Positions 16,963-26,871 of a DNA stretch of 64,000 bases are shown piece by piece. This stretch comes from Sporosarcina luteola (lineage in GTDB: Bacteria > Bacillota > Bacilli > Bacillales_A > Planococcaceae): positions 310,001 to 374,000 of the forward strand of contig NZ_JAMBNV010000002.1 in NCBI RefSeq assembly GCF_023715245.1. The letters run 5' to 3'. Below the pieces are notes generated by a model. It saw only the letters and a program-made list of their open reading frames with translations. It was not told the origin of the DNA and did not search any database. The translations under genes and the position numbers were made by a program. Position 1 is the stretch's first letter. Each line of letters opens with the position of its first letter.

Positions 16963-17772
16963 TTATATGAGTGCCGCCAGCTCGGAAAATACCCGTTTCA
17001 ATTCCTGCTGAAGTCTCCATTGATTCACCCCGAGAAAACGGCAATGCACCGCATTTCCCGCAAGTCTGGTCACGCCCGCCCTTAATCCGTCTCCGACATT
17101 CATCGCTTCATGAATCGCCCGCAGATCGATTTCATCGGCCTTTTCCGAAACGAGCCAAATGGAACCGACATACAATGCCTCTTCAAGTAAACCAAGTCCA
17201 TTTAGATGCAGATTGTCCGGGACGAAATGAAGGCTGTCGAACGCGAGCAGCTCCTCTTCGACGTAGATCTTCATCATTGATTTCAATGAAGAGAAATCGA
17301 ATACTTCACCGCGCATCTCCCGGCCTGGAGCGATGATTTCACCCCAAAGTAATGTGGCACCCTTCGCAAGACGGATTGTCGTTTCCATCTGGAATTTGGA
17401 ATCAGCGAATGGGATGATCACTTCCGGCATCCATTCGAGACGCGACTCTTCCTCAAGCTGCACGTCAATCGATTGAACGCACGTTTCGCCCGTATGCGAC
17501 CGGTACACTTTCAATGCCGATTGCTGGATGATTCTCGCTTTGCTTCCCGGCAACAGGCGGATCGTAATATCATTGCGATCTCCCGCTACCATTCCGCCTG
17601 ACGACTCCATCACAAATACCGTCGCTGTTGGATCCTTGCCTTCGTACAGCTCACGGCTCGCCTTTAAAGGTGGCTGCTGGAACACATGCGGCATCCGGGT
17701 ATAGCCTCTTCTTGGCTCAAACACCATATCCAGTTTGCCGTTATGGTGCCTCCGTGCCACTTTACTCACCAC
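16963..17772 (-). CDS. ureD: Urease accessory protein UreD (UreH)
   Basis: A 269-aa accessory protein with the UreD landmarks [45 protein letters not shown] and [15 protein letters not shown]. UreD binds apo-urease and, with UreF and UreG, delivers nickel and CO2 to the active site. It starts with GTG (17772; other in-frame GTGs follow within four codons) and overlaps the ureG stop by 11 bp, so it is probably translated by coupling. It is last in the urease set. Confidence 0.92.
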   Translation of the reverse strand: MVSKVARRHHNGKLDMVFEPRRGYTRMPHVFQQPPLKASRELYEGKDPTATVFVMESSGGMVAGDRNDITIRLLPGSKARIIQQSALKVYRSHTGETCVQSIDVQLEEESRLEWMPEVIIPFADSKFQMETTIRLAKGATLLWGEIIAPGREMRGEVFDFSSLKSMMKIYVEEELLAFDSLHFVPDNLHLNGLGLLEEALYVGSIWLVSEKADEIDLRAIHEAMNVGDGLRAGVTRLAGNAVHCRFLGVNQWRLQQELKRVFSELAALI

Positions 17773-18388
17773 TCGCTGTTCCCGCGCCTTCTAAAAGCAT
17801 ATTCCGTTTGATCCAATTGACGATCTGGTCGACATTTTTTCGTGTCCGTACATCCGCTAAAACGTAAGGACGGCCGCCTCTCATCTTCTTCACGTCGCTC
17901 TCGTACAGTTCAAGGTCAACGCCGACATGGGGTGCAAGGTCCGTTTTATTGACCAATAAAAGATCTGATCTTGTCAACGCCGGGCCGCCTTTTCTCGGAA
18001 TATCCTGTCCTTCCGCAACGTCGATTACGTAGATATATCCATCTACAAGTTCAGGGCTGAACGTAGCCGACAAGTTATCCCCGCCGCTCTCTACGAAAAC
18101 GATATCAAGGTCTTTGAAACGTTCCTTAAGTTCATCGATTGCCGCGAAGTTCATGGAAGCATCTTCACGGATTGCCGTATGCGGGCATCCGCCTGTCTCC
18201 ACACCAAGAATCCTATCTTCACCCAACACACCGTGATTCATCAGGAATTGAGCATCCTCGCGTGTATATATATCATTCGTAATAACTGCAACGTTGTAGT
18301 CTTCATGCATCGCACGGGTCAATGCGTCGACGAGCGATGTCTTGCCCGATCCGACGGGACCCCCAATTCCAATACGTACTGGTTTCAT
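17762..18388 (-). CDS. ureG: Urease accessory GTPase UreG
   Basis: A 208-aa SIMIBI-class GTPase. The P-loop is [10 protein letters not shown] (9-18); the nickel-binding CPH motif is at Cys68-Pro69-His70; [15 protein letters not shown] and NKTDLAPH (guanine recognition) follow. It couples GTP hydrolysis to nickel insertion into urease. Length and motifs are canonical. Confidence 0.95.
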   Translation of the reverse strand: MKPVRIGIGGPVGSGKTSLVDALTRAMHEDYNVAVITNDIYTREDAQFLMNHGVLGEDRILGVETGGCPHTAIREDASMNFAAIDELKERFKDLDIVFVESGGDNLSATFSPELVDGYIYVIDVAEGQDIPRKGGPALTRSDLLLVNKTDLAPHVGVDLELYESDVKKMRGGRPYVLADVRTRKNVDQIVNWIKRNMLLEGAGTASGE

Positions 18389-18406
18389 ATATAGAAACGC
18401 CTCCTG

Positions 18407-19147
18407 TCATGAAATGAATAATCTTGAATGTAAATATTCGTGCTTCATCGATGCAAGCTCGATGCCTAGCGCATTATTGCTAATATCCTTTTCTGTCAAA
18501 CCGGCAACTAATCCGGCAGCCGCAACCGCCTCTTCCGCCAGCAGATGCACTGCCTGCACACCGGTATTTTGTCCGAACGGCACCGCGCGTACTGCGTTTG
18601 TGACGAGCCCGTTCACCGATGAGAATAAATACGAAAGGACCGCATAATGCGCATCCATATTATTGACGGCGCAATAAATGCCATAAAGGATTGCATAGTG
18701 GCCTTTGATTTCATTCGCAGCGATCCGGTTTTTCCACTCGTCGAAAAAAGCATCCTCGACGAGCGGTGAAACCGTTTTGATGAACTGCCTGCCCAAATTG
18801 ACGCTTGCATCCCTGGACTCCTTCGCAAGCTTGATAGCGCCGCAAAGATTTTCTAAATGCAGAAGCCGATCGATGTCCCGGTCCTTTGCAGCCTTATGCG
18901 CCTCCTGAATAAGGATCGCATCGCCATATACGAGATTCTGATAGAGAAAAGTCGTACAAAAAGCGATTAGCTCTTCCTTCGTCCGGATTGCGTCATCCTG
19001 GATATACGTCTCCATCCCGTAGGATTGTGTATATGTGCCGATCGGGAACGCCGAATCGTGGATTTGGAGAAGTCTTAGAAACTGTATATCAGTGGGAATG
19101 GCCACGGTATTTGAAAGGTTGCTTGAATCGTCGTTCTGTTGTTTCAT
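18407..19147 (-). CDS. ureF: Urease accessory protein UreF
   Basis: A 246-aa all-helical accessory protein with [20 protein letters not shown] near the N-terminus and a conserved C-terminal segment. It acts with UreD as the nickel-insertion complex and as GTPase-regulating partner of UreG. The start ATG 19147 (MKQQN) has AGGTGG upstream and lies inside ureE, so the genes overlap by 59 bp in different frames; a still longer frame to 19165 is less likely. Confidence 0.9.
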   Translation of the reverse strand: MKQQNDDSSNLSNTVAIPTDIQFLRLLQIHDSAFPIGTYTQSYGMETYIQDDAIRTKEELIAFCTTFLYQNLVYGDAILIQEAHKAAKDRDIDRLLHLENLCGAIKLAKESRDASVNLGRQFIKTVSPLVEDAFFDEWKNRIAANEIKGHYAILYGIYCAVNNMDAHYAVLSYLFSSVNGLVTNAVRAVPFGQNTGVQAVHLLAEEAVAAAGLVAGLTEKDISNNALGIELASMKHEYLHSRLFIS

Positions 19148-19535
19148 AGTCCACACCCACCTCATCTAGTAATGGCGCCAACGTGTGATCTGCGCGAACG
19201 ACAATTTCATCTTTTTCGATTAAAGAAGGGGTATGACGGTTGCCAAGCTCGAATGCGGCCTTGCCCATTTCGACCATATCTTTCGGCCGGATGACGATGA
19301 CCGATTCCATTTTCGTCCGAATCACGATGGCACGATTGTCGTCTTCAAACAAAAGATCGCCGTATTTCAACGGCTCTTCCTGGTTGAGGCGCAACGCGAC
19401 ATCTGTGCCTTCTGTCGTTTCTGTCCGCAAAATACGCTTGCTTAGTTCTTCCCATTCCAGTTCGACCCACTCGATGCGCTTTCCTGGAATTTCTTCTGTA
19501 TCACCGATATTGCCTATGATTTTTTCAATTAGCAT
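19089..19535 (-). CDS. ureE: Urease nickel metallochaperone UreE
   Basis: A 148-aa protein with the UreE peptide-binding N-domain and metal-binding C-domain ([32 protein letters not shown]). The tail ends RGHSH, only a short histidine tail compared with the His-rich tail of Klebsiella UreE. It donates nickel to UreG. The ATG has GAAGGAG upstream. A 163-bp gap with a long hairpin separates it from ureC. Confidence 0.94.
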   Translation of the reverse strand: MLIEKIIGNIGDTEEIPGKRIEWVELEWEELSKRILRTETTEGTDVALRLNQEEPLKYGDLLFEDDNRAIVIRTKMESVIVIRPKDMVEMGKAAFELGNRHTPSLIEKDEIVVRADHTLAPLLDEVGVDYETTERRFKQPFKYRGHSH

Positions 19536-19590
19536 CTTGCATTCTCCTTCTTTGCAAAGACTCTAGTTCAAGATAAGTTAACATCCAGAC

Positions 19591-19692
19591 TCCGGGTGCC
19601 AGGGGCTCGGATCATAAGGCAAAGCCGTTTCGTGGAAAAATCGTCCCACTGCGCGTCTTCGTCTTATGTCTGTCGCCCCTAGGCAGGCACCC
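19591..19692. repeat. Long imperfect inverted repeat between ureC and ureE
   Basis: Nested arms pair across about 100 bp: GGGTGCC (19594-19600) with GGCACCC (19686-19692), AGGGGC (19601-19606) with GCCCCT (19675-19680), and CATAAG (19612-19617) with CTTATG (19663-19668). It has the look of a dispersed intergenic element. In the transcript it would fold into a long hairpin that could protect or cut the message between structural and accessory genes. Confidence 0.6.
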
Positions 19693-19698
19693 TTCGCT

Positions 19699-21414
19699 TT
19701 AAAATAAGAAGTATCTCTGTGCCATAGGTAGAACATCGACTGGTTCGCATGTGGCGAGTTCTCCGTCGATTTTCACTTCGTATGTCTCCGGATCAACATC
19801 GATCACCGGCATTTCGCTATTATGCTTCATGTCCGCTTTGGAAACGTTGCGACAATTTTTCACCGTTCCGATCATCTTCTTCAGCCCGAGCTGTTCAGGA
19901 AGGCCTTCCTCCACCGCGATTTTCGGTAGGAAGGTCATAGATGAATTTTGTGGTCCTTGCCCGTGGAAGCCATACATCCGGCGGCCCATGAACGGCTGCG
20001 GTGTCGGGATCGAAGCATTCGGATCACCTGTCGCTGCATACACGGCGATGCCGCCCTTAATGACAACTGACGCCTTGATGCCGAAAAATGCCGGTTCCCA
20101 TAAAACGATATCCGCCAATTTCCCATCCTCAATCGAACCGACTTCATGGGAAATCCCTTGGGCGATTGCAGGGTTGATCGTATATTTTGCGATATAACGC
20201 TTAACGCGATAATTATCATTGTCCTTCTCTGCTTCCTGCGGGAGTGGACCTCGTTGTTTCTTCATCTTATCCGCCGTCTGCCACGTCCGGATTGCCACTT
20301 CCCCGACCCGGCCCATCGCCTGGGAGTCGGATGACATGATGCTAAGAATCCCAAGATCCTGCATAATATCCTCCGCAGCAATCGTCTCCGGACGGATACG
20401 TGAATCCGCAAAAGCGACATCTTCCGCCACGTCGCGCTTCAAATGGTGGCACACCATGAGCATGTCCATATGCTCATCGATCGTATTGACTGTAAACGGT
20501 TTTGTCGGGTTCGTCGACGCCGGCAATACATTCGGCAGTGACGCCATCTTCAACTGGTCAGGCGCATGGCCTCCACCTGCACCTTCTGTATGGAATACGT
20601 GGATGACCCGTCCATTGATTGCATTGATCGTATCCTCGACAAATCCAGCCTCATTCAACGTATCGGAGTGCAGAGCGATCTGAACATCATATTCATCCGC
20701 CACCGTCAAGCTTTGGTCCAATGCAGACGGAGTCGCTCCCCAGTCCTCATGGATCTTCAAACCGATTGCACCCGCACGGATCTGTTCAACTAGCGGCGCA
20801 GGAAAAGCCGCACTTCCCTTTCCGAAAATACCGATATTCAACGGAATGTCTTCGATTTGCTGAAGCATCCTATGCATATGCCATTTCCCCGGTGTCACCG
20901 TAGTCGCAGTGGAACCTGACGCAGGACCTGTCCCTCCGCCGATGAATGTCGTTGTTCCCGCATTCAATGCGACCTCCACCTGTTGTGGACTGATGAGGTG
21001 AATATGCGTGTCGATTGCACCCGCTGTCGCAATCAACCCTTCTCCCCCATACACTTCCGTACCGACACCGATGATCATGCCTTGATCGACACCATCCATC
21101 GTATTCGGATTCCCCGCCTTGCCAATGCCGGCGATCCTTCCATTCTTGATTCCGATATCTGCCTTCACGATTCCCGTATGATCAATGATTGTGGCATTCG
21201 TAATGACCGTATCCAATACCCCGTCTTCGGAAGTTTTTTCACCGTTCTGCCCCATCGACACGCGAAGGGACTTTCCGCCGCCAAAAATACCTTCGTCCCC
21301 GTAGGTTGTATAGTCTTTTTCAATTTCAATCCATAAATCGGTATCCGCTAAACGGACCTTGTCGCCCACAGTCGGGCCGAACATCCTTGCATATTGTTCA
21401 TGTGAAATTTTCAC
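19699..21414 (-). CDS. ureC: Urease alpha subunit UreC
   Basis: A 571-aa amidohydrolase that hydrolyses urea to ammonia and carbamate in the cytosol. All active-site residues are in their standard positions: nickel ligands His137 and His139 (DTHIH), carbamylated Lys220 ([10 protein letters not shown]), His249, His275 and Asp363 (SSDSQAMGR), with flap residues Cys322 and His323 (MVCHHLKRD). It starts with GTG directly after the ureB stop, with AAAGGAG upstream. Confidence 0.97.
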   Translation of the reverse strand: MKISHEQYARMFGPTVGDKVRLADTDLWIEIEKDYTTYGDEGIFGGGKSLRVSMGQNGEKTSEDGVLDTVITNATIIDHTGIVKADIGIKNGRIAGIGKAGNPNTMDGVDQGMIIGVGTEVYGGEGLIATAGAIDTHIHLISPQQVEVALNAGTTTFIGGGTGPASGSTATTVTPGKWHMHRMLQQIEDIPLNIGIFGKGSAAFPAPLVEQIRAGAIGLKIHEDWGATPSALDQSLTVADEYDVQIALHSDTLNEAGFVEDTINAINGRVIHVFHTEGAGGGHAPDQLKMASLPNVLPASTNPTKPFTVNTIDEHMDMLMVCHHLKRDVAEDVAFADSRIRPETIAAEDIMQDLGILSIMSSDSQAMGRVGEVAIRTWQTADKMKKQRGPLPQEAEKDNDNYRVKRYIAKYTINPAIAQGISHEVGSIEDGKLADIVLWEPAFFGIKASVVIKGGIAVYAATGDPNASIPTPQPFMGRRMYGFHGQGPQNSSMTFLPKIAVEEGLPEQLGLKKMIGTVKNCRNVSKADMKHNSEMPVIDVDPETYEVKIDGELATCEPVDVLPMAQRYFLF

Positions 21415-21780
21415 TTAACTGTCAGCTCCTTTAAATCCACCATCCGACGCTTTCTCGACAATTTCATCCTTTTTGTGAGTGGAACCTTCCGTCAACTTAT
21501 TCAAACCGAATACATGGCGCCTTCCGCCAAACTCGACAAGTTCCACTTCCATCTCCTCGCCCGGCTCAAAACGCACCGCCGTCCCGGAAGGAATATTCAA
21601 ATGCATGCCGACCGCCTGTTCACGATCGAATTCAAGAAACTTATTCACCTCAATGAAATGAAAATGAGACCCGACTTGAATCGGACGATCGCCTGTATTC
21701 GCGACCTTCACCGTTTTCGTATCACGCCCCACATTAATTTCAATCCATCCTTCAGCAGCTTTGATCTCTCCTGGTTTCAA
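21415..21780 (-). CDS. ureB: Urease beta subunit UreB
   Basis: A 121-aa structural subunit with the family features [46 protein letters not shown] and [10 protein letters not shown]. It forms the (alpha-beta-gamma)3 urease trimer. The start codon is TTG, preceded by AAGGGGG. It abuts ureC. Confidence 0.95.
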   Translation of the reverse strand: MKPGEIKAAEGWIEINVGRDTKTVKVANTGDRPIQVGSHFHFIEVNKFLEFDREQAVGMHLNIPSGTAVRFEPGEEMEVELVEFGGRRHVFGLNKLTEGSTHKKDEIVEKASDGGFKGADS

Positions 21781-21798
21781 AAGAAAAACCCCCTTCTA

Positions 21799-22101
21799 TT
21801 ATTGAATTGGGTGATGCACAGTGACCAGTTTCGTTCCATCCGGGAACGTGCACTCGATCTGTACATCTTTCACCATATCACCGACGCCTTCCATCACATC
21901 GTCCACCGTCAACAGCTGCTTGCCTTCACTCATCAACTGCCCAACGGACTTTCCGTCACGTGCACCTTCCATGATGAAATGGCAAATAAAAGCCACAGCC
22001 TCGGGATAATTTAACTTCACCCCGCGCTCCTTACGCTTGATGGCAAGCTCTCCCGCCACATGCAACATTAGTTTTTCCTGTTCAACTGGTGATAACCTCA
22101 A
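21799..22101 (-). CDS. ureA: Urease gamma subunit UreA
   Basis: A 100-aa subunit with [35 protein letters not shown] and [14 protein letters not shown], the canonical gamma subunit. It begins with TTG, eight bases after GGGGGTG. It is the first gene of the urease operon; the promoter upstream is not obvious. A weak inverted repeat GTAGA-6-TCTAC lies at 22145-22160. Confidence 0.95.
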   Translation of the reverse strand: MRLSPVEQEKLMLHVAGELAIKRKERGVKLNYPEAVAFICHFIMEGARDGKSVGQLMSEGKQLLTVDDVMEGVGDMVKDVQIECTFPDGTKLVTVHHPIQ

Positions 22102-22428
22102 CGAAAAACACCCCCGAATTTTTAATCAGACATTTTAGACAACTGTAGACAGTATTCTACTCCGTCCACCTATCCTATTCATTTTTTTTGATTTCTTGTG
22201 TCTTGCAAGAGTATGCAATAAAGGGCAGTCTTGCCCGATTGATTGGAACCTGGCACGATGCAGGCCGAAAGAGGTAATTGAGGAGTTACAACGATACTAT
22301 TATAAGATAACCGAATTTCATTGGCAACTTTAACGGAATCCGGAAGTTTTTTCTTGGGAATCGCGACGTTAGCGGCGATTTCCCCACACTGACGCCCGCG
22401 GAGCAAACCTAGTCGGCTGCCCGGATAA
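22102..22428. other. Urease upstream region without a recognised gene
   Basis: This stretch should hold the urease promoter. I see only partial matches to sigma-A elements and no clear NikR, GlnR or CodY site. A 75-codon minus-strand frame (22179-22406) is open but has no recognisable product. Confidence 0.4.
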
Positions 22429-22530
22429 GTTTTGTGCGATCTCGGGTCACTTATTTGCGATTTCGAGGGGGTTTTGCGCGAACCGAGGCTAGTTATGCGC
22501 GATTTTCAGCAGGTTATGCTCATTTCGGGA
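22429..22530 (+). repeat. 21-bp phased repeat array A3 (TTATGCGCG type)
   Basis: Five units have their GCG (last unit TCA) at 22436, 22457, 22478, 22499 and 22520, exactly 21 bp apart. Cores are GTTTTGTGCG, CTTATTTGCG, GTTTTGCGCG, GTTATGCGCG and GTTATGCTCA. The array lies between the ykfD terminator and the urease upstream region. Confidence 0.8.
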
Positions 22531-22570
22531 CCTTTGACTCACAAATAACCCTCAAGAAATTTCCTTAACC

Positions 22571-22603
22571 AAAAAAAGCCGCCCCGATTTATCAGGACGA
22601 CTC
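22571..22603 (-). terminator. Terminator of the dpp-ykf operon
   Basis: AGTCGTCC and GGGGCGGCT pair on the minus strand (with G-U pairs) and are followed by seven T. The ykfD stop codon is inside the hairpin. Confidence 0.75.
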
Positions 22604-23605
22604 TACCGGCACTCTCACCGCATCCGACCGTTGCATCACTTCCTCGTCATGCAAGTGGCAGGCAACGAAATGCCCTTCTTCCTTTTCAAGCCATTTCGGT
22701 TTCAGCTCTCCGCAGACCGGCATCGCATACGGACAGCGTGTCCGAAAAACGCATCCGGATGGCGGATTGATCGGGCTCGGCAGCTCGCCTTTGAGCAAAA
22801 TCCTTTCCCTCGATTCCTCAATGTCGGGATCCGGAATCGGAATCGCCGACAGCAGCGCTTCCGTATATGGATGCAACGGCTTATCATACAGCTGCGCACT
22901 CGTCGTAAGCTCCACCATATGCCCCAAGTACATGACACCGATCCGGTTGGAAATGTATTTGACCATCGACAAATCATGCGCGATGAACAAATAAGTCAAT
23001 CCCTTTTCACGTTGCAGCCGCTGAAGCAGTTTGACGACTTGCGCCTGCACCGACACGTCAAGCGCTGAAATCGGCTCATCTGCAATAATGAATTCTGGAT
23101 CGAGCGCAAGCGACCGGGCAATCCCGATACGCTGCCGTTGACCTCCGGAAAACTCATGGGGATAGCGATTCGCATGATCCCGGTTCAAGCCGACGTCTTC
23201 AAGCAATTCATTCACACGCGCCCGCATTTCCGCCTGTGACTTGTACATTCCATGTATCTGCATCGGCTCGGCAATGATTTCGTAAACAGTCGAACGTGGA
23301 TTCAATGAGGCGTACGGATCCTGGAAAATCATCTGCATCTTCTTCAGGAAGCGCTGGCGTTCGTTATCGGTCATCGTATGGACGCTGCGCCCTTCATAAA
23401 GAACTTCGCCGTCCGTTTTATTGTACAGGCCCAGAATCGTCCGTCCTGCGGTCGATTTGCCGCAGCCCGATTCACCGACAAGCCCGAATGTCTCCCCTCT
23501 GAAAATGTCGAAGCTGATGCCGTCGACCGCCTTCAGCTTCAACCCTTTACCCACGTCAAAATGGCGTTTCAAGTCCTGTACGGATAAAATCACATCTCCA
23601 GCCAT
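22592..23605 (-). CDS. ykfD: Peptide ABC importer ATPase YkfD (OppF/DppF-like)
   Basis: A 337-aa ATPase: Walker [10 protein letters not shown], signature FSGGQRQRI, Walker B IADEPISALD, and a C-terminal oligopeptide/dipeptide extension with PPSGCVFRTRCPYAMPVC (Cys-rich, likely Fe-S). It is the last gene of a dppABCDE-ykfABCD operon and is the second ATPase partner of DppD. Its start overlaps the ykfC stop region. Confidence 0.9.
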   Translation of the reverse strand: MAGDVILSVQDLKRHFDVGKGLKLKAVDGISFDIFRGETFGLVGESGCGKSTAGRTILGLYNKTDGEVLYEGRSVHTMTDNERQRFLKKMQMIFQDPYASLNPRSTVYEIIAEPMQIHGMYKSQAEMRARVNELLEDVGLNRDHANRYPHEFSGGQRQRIGIARSLALDPEFIIADEPISALDVSVQAQVVKLLQRLQREKGLTYLFIAHDLSMVKYISNRIGVMYLGHMVELTTSAQLYDKPLHPYTEALLSAIPIPDPDIEESRERILLKGELPSPINPPSGCVFRTRCPYAMPVCGELKPKWLEKEEGHFVACHLHDEEVMQRSDAVRVPVESS

Positions 23606-24550
23606 TCAACTTCCCCCTTCATCATTGCCGTAACGGCGCACTGCGCACAAATCCCGTTCCAACTTCGAACCTGCAAGTTTCAATAGCTCAATCGATTGCC
23701 CCGTCGATGGAGAATGCAGAAGCAACCCATTTCCATAATAAAACCCGACGTGCCGGACATTGCCTTTCCCTTCATCATTTGCAAAGAATAATAGGTCGCC
23801 CTTTTCCCATCGCTCCGGTTTATCCATCGGTACTTCCACGCCGCTTTTCGCCTGATCGCCTGCATCCCGTGGTATGAAATGCCCGCAAGCCTTCAGCATA
23901 TTGTACGTAAAGCCCGAACAGTCAAAGCCGTACGACGACATGCCGCCCCAGAAATACGGAAGATCCAAATAGGCAAGCCCTTCTTCGACGGCGGCTGCCG
24001 CATTACGCTTTTTGAATGTGTGGACAGATGCCGCCCGCACAATATCCGCTTTCAGGAGTAACGCCTCTCCGTCCGGCGTTTCCACATGGAAATGGTCGTC
24101 GCTTTCATCGGTCAGCGGCAGGATTGTATTGAACGGAACAATGATATGCGGCGTCCCGTCCAAATTCCATAATTGCGATTTCGAAACTGCCACTCTCACA
24201 AATCCACCAGCTTCCGCCAACGGAGTCGCCTTCTTCAGTTGACGTAGCGGCACCCATCCCGGATAGCCTCGTTCATCTTTCTTCGATGGCTGCCATACCG
24301 CAATCACCTTTGCCCATTCACCCGCGATTTCGTCGACGATAACCGGTTCGCCGTATAGAATTTGCGTCTGTACCCGGTTTCCATTGCAAAGGTCGAGCCT
24401 CTCTTCGTACGCTAGCTTCTCCAGCCATTTGTTCAGATGAAGCGGATTTGATACCCCGTCCGTATCCATCTCCCGTGCGGATTCCGGCGAAGTCCAGACT
24501 GTCGCAACCGGCACTGCACACGCATACATATTCACTGTCAACTCCGTCAT
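23606..24550 (-). CDS. ykfC: Gamma-D-glutamyl-L-diamino acid endopeptidase YkfC (NlpC/P60)
   Basis: A 314-aa cytosolic protein (no signal peptide) with two SH3b-like domains (about 1-110 and 115-175) and a C-terminal NlpC/P60 domain. The catalytic residues are Cys211 (YGFDCSGF), His267 (VRHVGFYYG) and His279 (LLLHSPSTG). It cuts murein peptides taken up by Dpp between D-Glu and the diamino acid, releasing L-Ala-D-Glu for YkfB. It overlaps ykfB by 4 bp. Confidence 0.92.
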   Translation of the reverse strand: MTELTVNMYACAVPVATVWTSPESAREMDTDGVSNPLHLNKWLEKLAYEERLDLCNGNRVQTQILYGEPVIVDEIAGEWAKVIAVWQPSKKDERGYPGWVPLRQLKKATPLAEAGGFVRVAVSKSQLWNLDGTPHIIVPFNTILPLTDESDDHFHVETPDGEALLLKADIVRAASVHTFKKRNAAAAVEEGLAYLDLPYFWGGMSSYGFDCSGFTYNMLKACGHFIPRDAGDQAKSGVEVPMDKPERWEKGDLLFFANDEGKGNVRHVGFYYGNGLLLHSPSTGQSIELLKLAGSKLERDLCAVRRYGNDEGGS

Positions 24551-25653
24551 TGTCCTGCCCCCTTCCCAATCAGTCCCATTCCCTTCTGATCCAGCCCGAG
24601 CCCAGGTCCTTCAGGCATTCGGATGACCCTTCCTCCATAGACGATCCCGCCTTCGACAATATCCTTCGCAAGCATTAGCGGGGCATCGAAATCGAATCTC
24701 GTAATGTTTGGCTGACTCGCTGCAAAATGGGCTGCCGCCGTAATCCCGAGTTTCGTCTCGATCATGCTGCCAACCATGCATTCGACACCATATGTTTCCG
24801 CCAAAGCATTGATCTTAAGTGCCTCATGGATACCGCCTGATTTCATAAGTTTGATATTAATCAAATCCGCTGCCCGCCGCTCCAACACACGGAGTGCATC
24901 CTTCGCGGAAAACACGCTCTCATCCGCCATGATCGGCGTCAGCGTATGACTCGTCACGTACGCAAGACCATCAATATCATCTGCAAGCACCGGCTGCTCA
25001 ATCAATTCGATGTCGAGCCCAGCGTCTTCCATTTTACCGATTGCAAAGACAGCCTCTTTCGGCTTCCACCCTTGGTTCGCATCGAGACGGATTTTCGGTC
25101 CTGCCCCGACCCGTTCCCGGATGGCACGAATTCGCCCGATGTCCTCGCTGATGTCCCCAATGCCGACTTTTACTTTTAATACGTTGAAGCCTTCCGCAAT
25201 ATAACGCTCCGCATCGTCCGCCATTTCAGCGGCGTCATTGACACTCACCGTGAAGTCGGTTTCGATTTCACTTCTGAATCCGCCGAGCAATTGAAAGAGT
25301 GGCATTCCCGCCGACTGGCCAAGCAAATCATGGATGGCCATATCGACGGCGGCCTTCGCACTTGTATTGCGGACGATCGACCGTTTCAGCAGGCGGAAGA
25401 CCTCCTCGCGATTCCGTAAATCCTTCCCTAGCATAAGTGGAGCAATGACCTCTTCAATCGTGTATGTAATGCTTCCAAGTGAATCGCCCGTGATGACGTG
25501 GGTCGGGGGTGCTTCCCCCCAACCGGTTCGTCCGTCTTCACAGGTCACTTTCACGTAGATCGCATAGGCCGTCGTCACCGTTCTAAGCGCCGTTTTAAAC
25601 GGCTTTGTCAGCGGCACTGCGACGGGAATTGTTTCGATTGAACGGATGCGCAT
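24547..25653 (-). CDS. ykfB: L-Ala-D/L-Glu epimerase YkfB
   Basis: A 368-aa enolase-superfamily protein of the muconate-lactonizing/dipeptide epimerase group. The catalytic lysines Lys162 (VLKVKVG) and Lys268 (NIKLMKSGG) and metal ligands Asp191 (DANQGW), Glu219 (IEQPV) and Asp244 (MADESV) match the numbering of the Bacillus enzyme. It epimerises L-Ala-D-Glu from murein to L-Ala-L-Glu, which ordinary peptidases can use. It lies between ykfA and ykfC. Confidence 0.94.
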   Translation of the reverse strand: MRIRSIETIPVAVPLTKPFKTALRTVTTAYAIYVKVTCEDGRTGWGEAPPTHVITGDSLGSITYTIEEVIAPLMLGKDLRNREEVFRLLKRSIVRNTSAKAAVDMAIHDLLGQSAGMPLFQLLGGFRSEIETDFTVSVNDAAEMADDAERYIAEGFNVLKVKVGIGDISEDIGRIRAIRERVGAGPKIRLDANQGWKPKEAVFAIGKMEDAGLDIELIEQPVLADDIDGLAYVTSHTLTPIMADESVFSAKDALRVLERRAADLINIKLMKSGGIHEALKINALAETYGVECMVGSMIETKLGITAAAHFAASQPNITRFDFDAPLMLAKDIVEGGIVYGGRVIRMPEGPGLGLDQKGMGLIGKGAGQ

Positions 25654-26577
25654 TCATTCCACCCCCGGCAAAATCGTCAATGTCTTATGATCTGCGTCAA
25701 GTTTCGCGTCGACCCCTAACGGAATCGCGAAATGCGGCTCACAGTGGCCTATCTTGAAGCCCTCCACAACCGGCTTGTTCAAGCCGCCCAAATAATGGCG
25801 GAACACTTCATCCAACGACAAGGTCCTTTGTTGCTTTTTCGGCTCAACGTCAGAGAAATCGCCGATGATGATGCCCGTAGCGTCTGCAAGTTTTCCTGCC
25901 ATGCGCAGTTGGTTTAACATGCCATCGACCCGATACGGTTCCTCGCCGACATCCTCAATGAACAGCAGCTTGCCCTTCGTATCGATTTCGAATTTCGTCC
26001 CGATCGTATTCGATAGCAATGATAGATTTCCACCAACAAGCTCCCCTTGTGCACTGCCCCCTGCAATTGCGTTCAGCGGTGAAATCTCTTCCGTATAATG
26101 AAGCTCCATCGGCTCGAACAGCTGTTGGAACATTTTTGCCGACAGTTCGCTGAAACTGTCTTTTCCGACGCACGAAGCGAGCATCGGGCCATGGAAGGTG
26201 ACAAGATCCGAATAAAGACCGATTGCGGTATGGAGGAAGGTGATGTCGCTGAATCCCCAGAACACTTTCGGGTTTTCCCGGATCAGCTGCAAATCCAACC
26301 GATCGGTGTAGCGTGCCGAACCGTAGCCGCCCCCCGCACAAATGATGCCGCTGATCGAAGGATCCGCAAACATGTCTTCCAAATCCTGCAGCCGTTCATC
26401 ATCCGTCCCCGCCAAATAGCCGTTAACATTTTTCACATGTTGTCCGAATTTCCATTTCAGGCCAAGCTGTTCCAGAAAAGCGAGCGAACGCTCAAGATTC
26501 TCTTGATTCGGCGGGCTCGATGGCGCGACAATCCCAATCGTATCCCCCGGCTGAAGCCTTTTCGGTCGTACTCTCAT
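25654..26577 (-). CDS. ykfA: Murein tetrapeptide LD-carboxypeptidase YkfA
   Basis: A 307-aa S66-family protein. The nucleophile is Ser110 (WGFSDITFLH) and the C-terminal KIGHCEPHFAIPLG carries the catalytic His; GDTIGIVAPSSPP is the family opening. It removes the terminal D-Ala from murein tetrapeptides in the cytosol. It is separated from dppE by a hairpin and repeat array A4, the only large gap of the operon. Confidence 0.92.
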   Translation of the reverse strand: MRVRPKRLQPGDTIGIVAPSSPPNQENLERSLAFLEQLGLKWKFGQHVKNVNGYLAGTDDERLQDLEDMFADPSISGIICAGGGYGSARYTDRLDLQLIRENPKVFWGFSDITFLHTAIGLYSDLVTFHGPMLASCVGKDSFSELSAKMFQQLFEPMELHYTEEISPLNAIAGGSAQGELVGGNLSLLSNTIGTKFEIDTKGKLLFIEDVGEEPYRVDGMLNQLRMAGKLADATGIIIGDFSDVEPKKQQRTLSLDEVFRHYLGGLNKPVVEGFKIGHCEPHFAIPLGVDAKLDADHKTLTILPGVE

Positions 26578-26609
26578 TTCCCTGCACCTCTTTCAATCAA
26601 AATCATCGT

Positions 26610-26741
26610 ACTCACGCATAATATCATTCAAATACGCATAAATTTCAATTCTCGCGCATAAATCACTGGAATTACGCATAAACGCTCGCAAACACGCATA
26701 AATCATTTTATTCACGCATAAACTCGCTGACACGCGCATAA
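26610..26741 (-). repeat. 20-bp phased repeat array A4 (TTTATGCGT type)
   Basis: Seven GCATA motifs start at 26616, 26636, 26656, 26676, 26696, 26716 and 26736, exactly 20 bp apart. On the minus strand each unit reads TTTATGCGTG or close, related to array A3. It is the only array with a 20-bp period and inverted core orientation. It lies between dppE and ykfA. A tail module follows at 26761. Confidence 0.88.
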
Positions 26742-26760
26742 CACCTGCAACTAGTTCATG

Positions 26761-26786
26761 AATTGTCGAAAGGCATTTGGCGCGAC
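26761..26786 (+). repeat. Conserved array tail module, copy 2
   Basis: AATTGTCGAAAGGCATTTGG followed by CGCGAC, 25 bp after the last plus-strand unit of array A4, in the same orientation as the other three copies. Confidence 0.6.
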
Positions 26787-26830
26787 TAACCGCTTACATT
26801 CAATTGAATTTCCCGCGTACTCAAATGGGA

Positions 26831-26862
26831 AAGTCGCGGCGCCATGACGGACACCGCGACTT
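26831..26862 (-). terminator. Hairpin after dppE
   Basis: A 9-bp GC-rich stem AAGTCGCGG / CCGCGACTT follows the dppE stop by 9 bases. The T-run behind it is weak, so it may be a partial terminator or 3'-end stabiliser that lowers ykf expression relative to dppE. Confidence 0.6.
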
Positions 26863-26871
26863 GTTCATTCA

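Noticed and set aside
22145..22160. GTAGA-6-TCTAC as a NikR or nitrogen-regulator operator for urease
   Set aside because: Arms are only 5 bp, do not match known NikR or GlnR/TnrA consensus, and could occur by chance.
22179..22406. 75-codon minus-strand ORF upstream of ureA
   Set aside because: No ribosome site of note and no recognisable domain; composition looks non-coding, and it lies where the urease promoter is expected.
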